Notes under the pieces: generated by a model
Told to the model about the DNA's origin: nothing
Databases searched by the model: none
The model's input: only the letters and a program-made list of their open reading frames with translations
Made by a program: the position numbers and the translations under genes
Part shown: positions 43,344 through 53,648 of the stretch, piece by piece
Layout of the letters: the number at the start of each line of letters is the position of its first letter
Position numbering within the stretch: the first letter of the stretch is position 1
DNA from: Kribbella voronezhensis
GTDB lineage: Bacteria > Actinomycetota > Actinomycetes > Propionibacteriales > Kribbellaceae
Direction: 5' to 3'
Length of the DNA: 64,000 nt
NCBI RefSeq assembly: GCF_004365175.1
Contig: NZ_SOCE01000001.1
Coordinates: 2,405,154 to 2,469,153 of the forward strand

Positions 43344-43604
43344 ATGTACGGCGAGCGTGACGACCTCGATGCGGCCCGGCCTGCGCTCTACGGCATCCCA
43401 CCCGATGCCCTCGCGGACGAGCGTCCCGACCGGCGACCGGAGGACGCCCGCCGGATCGGCCTCAGCCGCCATACCGAAGAGGGTGCGGTGGTGCACTTCG
43501 CCTCATCGCTGGACGGCGCCAAGCCCGGCCACAAGATGATGGCGTGGATCCTGCTGGTCACCTTCGCGGCCCCGGCGCTGTACACGCTCCTGCTGCTGCT
43601 CTGA
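43344..43604 (+). CDS. Small single-pass membrane protein
   Basis: This 86-residue protein has an acidic, soluble N-terminal part (MYGERDDLDAARPALYGIPP) and a C-terminal hydrophobic helix (MMAWILLVTFAAPALYTLLL). ATG 43344 is preceded by GGGAGG at a good distance; an in-frame ATG at 43308 is less supported. I do not recognise the family. Its last 102 bases overlap, on the opposite strand, the 3' end of the AraC-type gene, so one of the two C-termini may be longer in annotation than in reality. Confidence 0.6.
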   Translation: MYGERDDLDAARPALYGIPPDALADERPDRRPEDARRIGLSRHTEEGAVVHFASSLDGAKPGHKMMAWILLVTFAAPALYTLLLLL

Positions 43605-44567
43605 CCCCAACAGTCCACGGCCGTCCCTGGGCATCGCGAACTCCTGGCGATGCCGTTGCGGCGTCGTACCGAACACCAGGTGGAAGTGATGCCGGAGCGC
43701 GGCGCTGCTGCCGAAACCGCTCTCGGCCGCGACCCGCTCGACCGGGTGGTCCGTGGTCTCCAGCAGCAGCCTCGCTCGGTCCAGCCGCTGCCGCAGCAAC
43801 CAGGCCTGTCCACTGCTGCCAGTCCTGGCCCGGAACTGCCGGGTGAACGTACGCCGCGACAACGCGACCGAGGCTGCCCACTCGTCCAGTGACACCGGCT
43901 GGTCGAGCCGCGACCGCGCCCACACCATCGCTCGTTCGATCACGTCGTCGGCCGGATCGGGCGGCATCGGGGCCGGGATGTACTGCGCCTGCGACCCGCT
44001 CCGGTACGGCGCCACCACGATCGTCCGCGCCACCCGCTCCGCCAACTCCAGGCCGTGGTGGGTGCGCAGCAGGTGCAGACAGCAGTCGAGCGAAGCGGCC
44101 GTACCGGCTGAGGTGAGTAGGTCACCGAGATCCGACCAGAGCACGTCGGCCCGTACGTCGATCCCGGGGTACCGCGCGGCCAACTGATCCGCCCATCGCC
44201 AATGCGTCACCACCTCGCGGCCGTCCGCGATCCCACTCGCCGCGACCAGGAACGCTCCCAGACACAGGCCGACCACTGTCGCGCCCCGTGCGTGCGCACT
44301 CCGGATCGCCTCGACGAGGGCATCGGACGGCTCCAGGTTCGGCTCCCAGCTGGGCAGGATCACCACGTCCGCGTTCTCCATCGCCGCAAGGCCCTGCTCG
44401 ACGTGCAGGTCGAAGCCGGCATTGGTCCCGAGCCGCCCGGGTTGCTCGGCACAGACCCGTACGTCGTACTGGCGCTCGCCGCCGAGGCGGTCGCCGAGCA
44501 CCAGGCAGGGCACGGACAGATGGAAGGGGCTCATCCCGTCGTACGCGAGGACCGCTACCGAACGCAT
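43503..44567 (-). CDS. GlxA-family AraC transcriptional regulator
   Basis: This 354-residue regulator has an N-terminal DJ-1/PfpI-like class I amidotransferase domain (about 1-180; VVGLCLGAFLVAASGIADGR has the Cys elbow) and a C-terminal AraC helix-turn-helix pair (about 225-315; SLDEWAASVALSRRTFTRQF). The tail after the HTH is about 38 residues longer than needed and runs antisense into the small membrane gene. A -10-like TAAGAT lies six bases upstream of ATG 44567. It is divergent from the metallo-hydrolase gene, which it may control. Confidence 0.9.
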   Translation of the reverse strand: MRSVAVLAYDGMSPFHLSVPCLVLGDRLGGERQYDVRVCAEQPGRLGTNAGFDLHVEQGLAAMENADVVILPSWEPNLEPSDALVEAIRSAHARGATVVGLCLGAFLVAASGIADGREVVTHWRWADQLAARYPGIDVRADVLWSDLGDLLTSAGTAASLDCCLHLLRTHHGLELAERVARTIVVAPYRSGSQAQYIPAPMPPDPADDVIERAMVWARSRLDQPVSLDEWAASVALSRRTFTRQFRARTGSSGQAWLLRQRLDRARLLLETTDHPVERVAAESGFGSSAALRHHFHLVFGTTPQRHRQEFAMPRDGRGLLGSEQQQERVQRRGREGDQQDPRHHLVAGLGAVQR

Positions 44568-44573
44568 GGCCCG

Positions 44574-44579
44574 ATCTTA
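44574..44579 (-). promoter_or_regulatory. -10 element, leaderless start of the AraC gene
   Basis: On the minus strand TAAGAT ends six bases before ATG 44567. The first codon would be at or next to the transcription start. Confidence 0.45.
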
Positions 44580-44637
44580 AGCAAGCATGTCCCTCGGGCC
44601 AATGGTGAGCGACGGTCCCAGCCGGAAGGATGAAGCC

Positions 44638-45426
44638 ATGAAGCTCACTCACATCGGCGGACCGACCGCCCTGCTCAGCATCGGCGGCCTCTCCCTGCTG
44701 ACCGACCCCGCGTTCGACCAGCCCCGCGAGTACCACCTGCCCGGCCGCGTGATGACCAAGCTGACCGGACCGGCCCTGGAGATCGCGGAACTCGGGCCGA
44801 TCGACGCCGTTCTGCTTTCGCACGACCAGCACAAGGACAACCTGGACGAGTCCGGCCGGGAGCTGCTGGCGAGTGTTCCGAAGGTGTTGTCGACGACGGC
44901 CGCCGCAGAGCGGATCCCCGGCGTGCAGGGCCTGGAGAACTGGGCATCGGTCGAGCTCCCCCGCCCGGACGGCGGCGTCCTCACGGTGACCGGCCTCCCC
45001 GCTCGGCACGGCCCGGAAGGCTGCGAGCCGGTGACCGGGATCGTCACCGGCTTCCTGCTGACCGGCGACGACCTCCCGACCGTCTACGTTTCCGGCGACA
45101 ACGCCTCGGTCGACCTGGTCGATGACCTCGTCGCCCGCCTCGCCGCCGGCACCATCCCGGGCGTCAAGGCCGGCTCGGTGGACGTCGCGGTCCTCTTCGC
45201 CGGCGCCGCCCGCACCCCTCTGCTGGACGGCGCGCCGCTCACCCTCACCTCCGAGGCCGCGGTCGAAGCAGCCCGCCTCCTGACCCCAGCCGTCATCGTC
45301 CCGGTCCACACCGAAGGCTGGGCCCACTTCAGCGAAGGCCCCGCCCACCTCGCCAAAACCTTCACCACCGCCAACCTCGCCACCCGCCTCCACCTCCCGG
45401 TCGCCGGCGTGGCGATGGAGCTCTAG
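44638..45426 (+). CDS. Metallo-beta-lactamase-fold hydrolase (UlaG-like)
   Basis: This 262-residue member of the UlaG/L-ascorbate-6-phosphate lactonase-like branch starts MKLTHIGGPTALLSIGGLSL. The metal motif reads LLSHDQHKDNLDESGRELL (SHDQHKDN, where HxHxDH is expected as HDxHxDN), and further His residues lie in LPARHGPEG and VPVHTEGWAHF. Enough metal ligands remain for activity. The substrate is unknown. ATG 44638 follows AAGGA. It is divergent from the AraC-type regulator. Confidence 0.87.
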   Translation: MKLTHIGGPTALLSIGGLSLLTDPAFDQPREYHLPGRVMTKLTGPALEIAELGPIDAVLLSHDQHKDNLDESGRELLASVPKVLSTTAAAERIPGVQGLENWASVELPRPDGGVLTVTGLPARHGPEGCEPVTGIVTGFLLTGDDLPTVYVSGDNASVDLVDDLVARLAAGTIPGVKAGSVDVAVLFAGAARTPLLDGAPLTLTSEAAVEAARLLTPAVIVPVHTEGWAHFSEGPAHLAKTFTTANLATRLHLPVAGVAMEL

Positions 45427-45445
45427 CGCATCGATGCTTACCGGG

Positions 45446-45878
45446 TCAGTTCTTCGACACGAGCCAGCCGATGCGCAGTTCGTCCGCACCCGGGCGGAAG
45501 ATCCGCAGGAACTCGGCACGCTCGGGGTCGTCTTCGGGCAGACTTTCGGCGAGGGCGGCTGCGCGGCGATGGTCTGCGGGCGGGCGCCGAGCGCGGCCCG
45601 CAAGTGGAGTGAGCGGCGCAGCATCGAGATCTCCTCGGCCGGCTCCTGCAGATGGGCGAGGTGCCGGATGATGTAGGACTCGAAGTAGCCGTCGCCGGAC
45701 TTCGTCGCGATCTCGAGAGCCGTCCGGTACCGCGGCAGGGCGCCGGCGAAGTCCTCGTCGATGTTGTCGAGCAGGACGGCCCAGTGGTACTCGGCCCAGC
45801 CGCGCTGCTTCTCGTCGCCGGTCTCGACCGCCGCCCGGTAGTGCGCCTCCGCCGCGGCACCGCCTCGCGATCAGTCGG
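45446..45878 (-). pseudogene. Truncated, frameshifted repeat-protein relic
   Basis: On the minus strand one frame reads AEAHYRAAVETGDEKQRGWA and onward to LRRSLHLRAALGARPQTIAA, a TPR-like helical protein. It then shifts to another frame reading RAALAESLPEDDPERAEFL and ending GWLVSKN at 45446. The shift lies near 45560-45580. No start is present: the frame opens directly after a stop beside the M1 peptidase stop. It is a 5'-truncated gene remnant with a frameshift, perhaps once about 150 residues or more in its missing part. Confidence 0.6.
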
Positions 45879-47177
45879 TCATTGGGTCGCGAACCTCATG
45901 CCGTGTTGCCGCCAGAAAGGCGTCAGGTCGATAGTCGTCGCGGATTGGGCGGCTTGTTTGAAGGTTGTGGGGGTGGCGATGCCGTACCAGTGGGTGCGGG
46001 CGTAGGTCTTCAGGAGAGTGGCCATGGCTTGGGGGCCGATCAGGCGGGTGAGGTCGTGGAGCATGCAGGCGCCGTAGGTGTAGACGTAGGTGCCGTAGCT
46101 GGTCGGGTGGGCTTTCCAGTAGGCCATCGAGTTGGTGATCGAGGTTGCCAAGGAGGCCGGCCAGCAGTCGGGCTTGGTGTCGCCGGCGAGGAGGTCGGCG
46201 GAGTAGACAGCGAACGACTCGTCCAGCCAGGGATCGGCGTACTCGTTGTTGCCGACGATGCCGTACCACCACTGGTGCGCCACCTCGTGGACCGCGGCGC
46301 TTTCGCCGTACGGCGGAGCGACGAGCAGCACGAAGCCCGGGTACTCCATCCCACTGAAGGCGGCCCACTTGTCGTTGAGCACCAGGTCGAGTTCGCCGTA
46401 CGGGTAGGTGCCGAAGCGGCGGCCGAAGTCGTCGGCCGCGGCGACGGCTCCGGTTCGCGCGGTGGCGACAGCACCCGGCGTCACCACTGAGGTCCAAAAG
46501 GTGCGGACCTTCACGCCACCCGGCGAGGTCAGCTCCGAGTGCTCGAACGGCCCGGCGGCCCAGGCGAAGTCGCGCACCTGCTTGGCGGTGATCAAGCCGC
46601 CCGATTCGATCCCGGTCGCGGGAACCTGTAACGAGGCGGGATGATCCAGCCGTACGGCGAAGTCGGCGGCCGGCGCGTAGTAGCTCTCGCCGATCCCGAC
46701 ATCCGGTTCGAGATGCCAGCCGGCCTGGTCGCGGATCGCCAGCACCGGCAGGGCGTTGCCGAAGAAGCTGTAGGCGCCGGACCGGCCGAACTTCTCAGCC
46801 CGGTCCGGCGCGGTGATGCTGAGGTCGAAGGCGATGGAGACTTGCTTGCCGGAGGCAACTGGTTGCGCGAGAGTCACCGGCAAGGCGGTGCACACGACGC
46901 TCGCCGTACGAGGTGTGCCGCCCGAGAAGTGGCTCAATCGAACCGGTGACGAGCTGCAGCCGTCCCATGCGTTGCCCCACAACCGCAGATAGATCTCGGA
47001 CAACGAGCTCGCCGAGGTGTTCGTGAAGGTCACCCGCTCGCGCCCGGTCCACGTCACGCCACTGGCGTCGGTGCTGAGCTGCACGTCGTACCGCGGTCTG
47101 TCGTTGCTGGCAGCAACAGCAAGAGACAAAGGGGCCGCGAGCAAGGAAATGACAACCAGCAGAACGATCCGGCGCAT
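45879..47177 (-). CDS. Secreted M1-family zinc metallopeptidase
   Basis: This 432-residue exported peptidase has a signal peptide (MRRIVLLVVISLLAAPLSLA). The zinc site is HEVAH (His297, Glu298, His301) plus Glu320 in DPWLDESFAVYS, the exact HExxH-18-E spacing of M1 peptidases. GMEYPG at 276-281 replaces the GAMEN exopeptidase motif. It is shorter than full aminopeptidase N (about 850 residues), lacking the long C-terminal helical domain. It may be a peptidase or zinc hydrolase acting outside the cell. Confidence 0.9.
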   Translation of the reverse strand: MRRIVLLVVISLLAAPLSLAVAASNDRPRYDVQLSTDASGVTWTGRERVTFTNTSASSLSEIYLRLWGNAWDGCSSSPVRLSHFSGGTPRTASVVCTALPVTLAQPVASGKQVSIAFDLSITAPDRAEKFGRSGAYSFFGNALPVLAIRDQAGWHLEPDVGIGESYYAPAADFAVRLDHPASLQVPATGIESGGLITAKQVRDFAWAAGPFEHSELTSPGGVKVRTFWTSVVTPGAVATARTGAVAAADDFGRRFGTYPYGELDLVLNDKWAAFSGMEYPGFVLLVAPPYGESAAVHEVAHQWWYGIVGNNEYADPWLDESFAVYSADLLAGDTKPDCWPASLATSITNSMAYWKAHPTSYGTYVYTYGACMLHDLTRLIGPQAMATLLKTYARTHWYGIATPTTFKQAAQSATTIDLTPFWRQHGMRFATQ

Positions 47178-47207
47178 GGCGACTCCACAGGTCGGTGGAG
47201 TCGCAGG

Positions 47208-48065
47208 TTACCGAGTCAGCGGCGCCGGATCAGGTCCCGTCGGCAACCAATCGTGTACCAAGATCTCATCGCCGACGTGGATGGTGCCCGGCTTGAGCAC
47301 GGCCGCCTTCATCCCGAAGCTGACCCCGCCGCCGTAGTCGGGTTGCCGCCGGTACGTCGCGAGCGTGCGCGTCGGCTCGGGTCCGCTCTTGCGGCCGGTC
47401 GCCTGGTCGACGGTCGGCACGGCGCACCGGATCGCCCGGGCGGCGTACCCGAAGTCGACCTCGCCGGCCGACGCACGTAGTACGCGGTCCTCGGTGTGCG
47501 GCTCGTGCCAGCCCGCGATGACGAGGTTCGGCCGGAAGCGGTTCATCGGGATCGGGGTGCCGCCGCGCTCCACGATTCGCTCGTTCAACCCGTCGAGCGA
47601 CGACAGCGACGTGATCAGCAGAGCATGCGCGTCACCGAAGCCGGTCTGCCCCTTGTGCACGCCCCAGCCGGGGCGCTCGTGCTCGGGCGTCACCCGGACC
47701 AACCCTGTGCGCCGCCCGAGACGCTCGGAGAACCACTCGTCCGCGGCCGGGTCCTGAACGACACCGGCGCCGAACCACTTGTTGAACAGGCTCACGTCGC
47801 GCCGCTTACCGTCGTACCGGATCGGTACTTCGAGGTCGTCGGCGCCGTCGGCGGTCAGCCGCAGGGAGTCGCCGAGGACGTGCACCTTCAGCGGCGCCAT
47901 CGCGGGAACGGTTCGCTGGCTGAGGAAGGTGCCTTCGGGGTCGACCAGCATGAAGCTGCGGTCGTGCAGGAGCCCGGTCGGCGTCACTTCGGCCTGCTCG
48001 ACCGACACCCCGGCCAGACCCTTCACCGGGTAGTAGTTCAGCGCGGCAACCTTGGCTGTGGACAC
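47208..48065 (-). CDS. MOSC-domain protein
   Basis: This 285-residue protein has an N-terminal MOSC beta-barrel (STAKVAALNYYPVKGLAGVS) followed by a MOSC domain. The conserved cysteine that binds molybdenum cofactor or sulphur is in AIRCAVPTVDQATG, and MNRFRPNLVIAGWHEPHTED is the family segment before it. Relatives include the mARC N-reductases and YcbX, which reduce N-hydroxylated compounds with Moco. GTG 48065 starts the barrel. Partner reductases are not encoded nearby. Confidence 0.9.
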   Translation of the reverse strand: MSTAKVAALNYYPVKGLAGVSVEQAEVTPTGLLHDRSFMLVDPEGTFLSQRTVPAMAPLKVHVLGDSLRLTADGADDLEVPIRYDGKRRDVSLFNKWFGAGVVQDPAADEWFSERLGRRTGLVRVTPEHERPGWGVHKGQTGFGDAHALLITSLSSLDGLNERIVERGGTPIPMNRFRPNLVIAGWHEPHTEDRVLRASAGEVDFGYAARAIRCAVPTVDQATGRKSGPEPTRTLATYRRQPDYGGGVSFGMKAAVLKPGTIHVGDEILVHDWLPTGPDPAPLTR

Positions 48066-48137
48066 CCCGCAAAATTACCTTGGCGCGCCGGCCGGCCGGG
48101 GGTCGCACCCCGGAAAGCTGACACCGCTTTGTCCGGT

Positions 48138-50157
<2,020 letters not shown>

Positions 50158-50168
50158 TCACACCTGAC

Positions 50169-50203
50169 AACGCCCGGCCGGGAGATCCTCCCGGCCGGGC
50201 GTT
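50169..50203. terminator. Bidirectional intrinsic terminator
   Basis: A perfect 16-bp stem (50169-50184 with 50188-50203) has a three-base loop, then TTTCGTCTTT on the plus strand. It lies between mdh and the convergent subtilase gene and can serve both. Confidence 0.9.
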
Positions 50204-50212
50204 TCGTCTTTC

Positions 50213-53200
50213 TCAGCGAATCCGGTACGCGTTGAGCACGGACTGGCTGACCGTGTTGCCGTCCCGGTCGGCCAGCGTCGACCGGAGCGAGATCAGCTTC
50301 GCCCCGGCCGGCGTACGGAAGAACGCCTTGTAGCCGGACTTCGGTGTCCGTACGACGGACGCCTTCGTCCAGGTCTTGCCGCCGTCGCCGGAGACCTGCA
50401 GCGTCACCTGCTTCACCGCGCCCACCTTCGCGCCCGGCTGGCTGACGACGTCGAGCGGCAGGATCGAGAGCGGCTGCCGGGCCACGGAGTTGTTCAGGTC
50501 CACCGCGGGCCGCGGCCGCACCGCCCAGAGCGGCAGGGCGACTTCCTTGCTCCCGGTGTCCTGCGAGCTGAACGTCCAGACCGTGCTCAGCTGGGTCGCC
50601 AGCTGCAGCAGCGACCGCACCTGCGACGACTCGAGCCGGAACGAACCCTTGCCTGCGGCAACATCTTCGACGGACAGCTGCCCCGGGCTGGTGTCCGAGC
50701 CGATCAGCTTCCCGTTGCGGAACAGCTTGATCGACGCCTTGTCCACCTCGAGGGAGTCACCGGAGTGACCGTCCGCGTCGGCGTTCGGCTGGACATAGAC
50801 GTTGATCGTGTTACCGGTCCGGGTCGAGCCACCGTCGGCGACATCCGGTACGGCGACCGCGGCACCCCAGCGTTCGGAGTAGGTCCGGCCGGCCTGATAG
50901 GGCCGGTCGTACGCGACGTGGTTGATCAGCCATCGGCCGTCACCGCTGTCCGGCTTGACGGTGTCGACCATGGCGGACCAGGTCGTCCCCACCGCGGTGT
51001 CCAGATAATGCGTGGCCTGACCGGGCCTCGAGTACGCGAAGGTCTGCCCCGAGCTGCTGAGACCCGCCCCCGGCAGGGTCCCGAACCGCTGGTCCAGAGC
51101 CAGCAGTCCCGGTTGGTCCGCCGCGTACCGCGTGACCACCTTGGCCAGCTCCTTGTCCCGAACGATCCTGTTGTACCCCGAGAAGTAGCTGCCCTGCTTC
51201 CCCTGCAACAGGTTGTAGCTGTACGGCGAATCGAGGAACTGCCCGTCGGGCTTGGGCACGCCCCACCGGGTCGAGACGTACGAGAGCATCTCATCCTTGG
51301 CCGCGGCCTTCCCCAGCGAACCGACGCGCACCTGGTCCAGGTCCGGCGCCCAGATCGAGTTGCTCTCCGCACCTTCGGACAGGCCGCGCAGATAGCCGAT
51401 CTCCAGCTGGCCGAGACGAGCGTCGGCCCGCGGCAAGGTCATCCGCACCGGCTTGGCCTGGCGGGCGTCGACCGGTGCACTCGTCGCGCGGTCGAGCGTC
51501 AGGACAGGCCGGACAAGCTGGTAAACGCGCCCTTGGGCGTCCCCGACGGTGCCGTCGAGGAAGTACTTGCCCTTGGGCAGCCGCAGCTTCACGACTCCGT
51601 CCGCGCCGGGCGTGAGCTCGGTGGCGAAGTCCCGGTCGAGCGAGTAGAGCAAGGTGTCACCCTGGTCCGTCCCCTTGCCGTCAGGCCCGATGTGGCGAAT
51701 GACCAGGTCGTAGCTCTCGACCTCCTTGTCGACCGCCAGTGGCGTGCCGATGACCGAAGCGCCGGCCTTGGCGACCACCTGGCCGGAGTACAGGGCGTCG
51801 GGTCCGTTGTGCTTGGTGTTCGAGGTGACAGTCACGGACGCGCTTCCGCCGGCGGGGATCGTCACCGAGGATGCGCTCAGCTTGAAGGCCGATGCCGGCG
51901 CGGGCTTGCCGTCCGTGGAGGACGCCGTCAGCTTGAGAGTCAGCGTCACCGCGGCCTTGCCGAGGTTGCGGTAGGTGAGTTGCCTGGCGACCGGCTTGTC
52001 GTCGGTGTGCGGCCACAGCGCCGTGCCGAACGACAGGCTGCTCGGCGAGCCGAGGACCGATTCGGTGATCGCCTTGGCGACGTCGATCCGGCCCGCTCCT
52101 TGCGCGAACACACTCTGGTTCGGCAGCTTCTTGGCGGAACCCATCAGGACCGCCTTGAATTCGGGCGCCTTCCAGCCGGCGTGCTGCTGGGCGAGCAGCG
52201 CCGCGGCGCCGACCACGTGCGGCGTCGCCATCGAAGTACCGGACAGCTTCGTGTAGTACTGGTTGACCGGGTCACTCGACGTTCTTCGCGCGGGCGGCGA
52301 CGATGTCGACGCCGGGCGCGGTGACGTCGGGCTTGATGGAGCCGTCGCCGAGGCGTGGTCCGCGGCCGGAGAACTCTGCCAACTGGTCGGACTTGTCCAC
52401 CGCGCCCACAGTGAGTGCCGCGTCCGCGCTGGCGGGTGAGCCCAGCGTCTGCGCGTCGGGTCCACTGTTGCCGGCGGCAACGACAAACAGAGTGCCGGTC
52501 TGGGCGGTGAGCCGGTTGAGCGCCGCCTCCATCGGATTGACCTCGGCCGTGTCCGGCCAGCCCAGACTCATGTTGACGACCTTGGCCTTCTGCTCGACGG
52601 CCGCCCACTGCATCGCGGCGATCACGGCCGACTCTTCGCAGCCGCCCTCGCCGTCGCACACCTTGCCGTCCAGCAGTTGGGCGTCCGGCGCGACGCCCTT
52701 GTACTTCCCGCCCGAGGCGGCCGCCGTGCCCGCGATGATCGAGGCGACGTGGGTGCCGTGCCCGAACTTGTCACCGGCCGGGTCGCTGGTGAAGTTCTTC
52801 CCGCCGACCACCCTGGTGCTCAGATCGGGGTGGGTCTTGTCGATGCCGGTGTCGAGCACCGCCACCTTGACGCCCTTGCCCGTGTACCCGGCCTTCCAGG
52901 CGGCGGGTGCACCGATCTGCGGAACGCTCTGGTCCAGGAGCACCTTGCCCTTGCCGTCCAGCCAGATCTTGCTGATCCCGGCCGCCGACCGGGCGTTGGC
53001 GTCCAGTTGCCCAAGGAACTCCCCCGAGGCGCTCTTCGGCACCTGGACCGCTGCCCCGCCGACGGCCGGCAACTGCCGGGTGATCGTTGCCCCCGGCAAC
53101 GCGCTGGCCGATCGCTGCCGGGCGGCGTACTCGACGATCAACGGAGTCGCCCGGAGGTGCGCGTCGTCGTACCCCATCCGGATCAGGCCGGTCACGTCGA

Positions 53201-53525
53201 ACAGGCGCCGGTCGAGCCGGCCGGAGCCCACCATCGCGCTGACATCCATCGGCAGCACGGTGACGTGGCCGGCCTTGTTGTCCCGCAGAACCCGGAAGAC
53301 GACCTTGTCCCGTCCCGGCCCTCTCTCCACGCGCAGCTTCGCCGGGTCCCCATCCGTCAGGATCACCTTGTCCCCCGTGATCAAAGTGACCACCTGATCC
53401 GCGTTACCCGGCGGCCATGTCGCCGGTTCCCCAGTGGCACCTTGCGCCGCCGATGCGTTGCCGGCGATCGTCACCACCAGCGCTGCCGCCAGCGCGAGCG
53501 CCAGCCCCCTCTTCCTGCTTCGCAT
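50213..53525 (-). pseudogene. Secreted S8 subtilisin-like peptidase split by a frameshift
   Basis: This was an approximately 1,104-codon gene paralogous to the one at 53649. The first part (53525-52272) reads signal peptide MRSRKRGLALALAAALVVTI, catalytic Asp (VAVLDTGIDKTHPDL) and His (GHGTHVAS), then stops after VAARAKNVE. The rest, in another frame to 50213, begins SDPVNQYYTKLSGTSMATPH with the catalytic Ser. The shift lies at 52272-52284. As read, no single protein holds the Asp-His-Ser triad. It may be a real pseudogene, a recoding site or a sequencing error. The extension carries CARDB/Fn3-like secreted domains. Confidence 0.75.
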
Positions 53526-53586
53526 CTCATTTCTCCCCAGGTCGTCGATCGAGCCGCTGATGGGACGCCGCCCGCAGTGAAAAAGA

Positions 53587-53617
53587 TCGGGTGCCCGGAG
53601 AATCTTCGGACACCCGA
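53587..53617 (-). terminator. Intrinsic terminator after the second subtilase
   Basis: TCGGGTG-c-CCG (53587-53597) pairs with CGG-a-CACCCGA (53607-53617) around a nine-base loop. On the minus strand it is followed by ATCTTTTTCAC, a genuine T-run, unusual in this GC-rich DNA. Confidence 0.85.
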
Positions 53618-53648
53618 CAGGCGTGCTCTGCAAGAAGGGCGGACGTCG

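Noticed and set aside
45438..45860. 140-codon Arg/Ser-rich frame on the minus strand
   Set aside because: It is the wrong frame over the repeat-protein relic; the TPR-like sequence lies in the adjacent frame.
52272..52284. Programmed ribosomal frameshift in the first subtilase
   Set aside because: The junction shows no slippery heptamer or evident downstream pseudoknot. Mutation or sequencing error is more likely, though not excluded.
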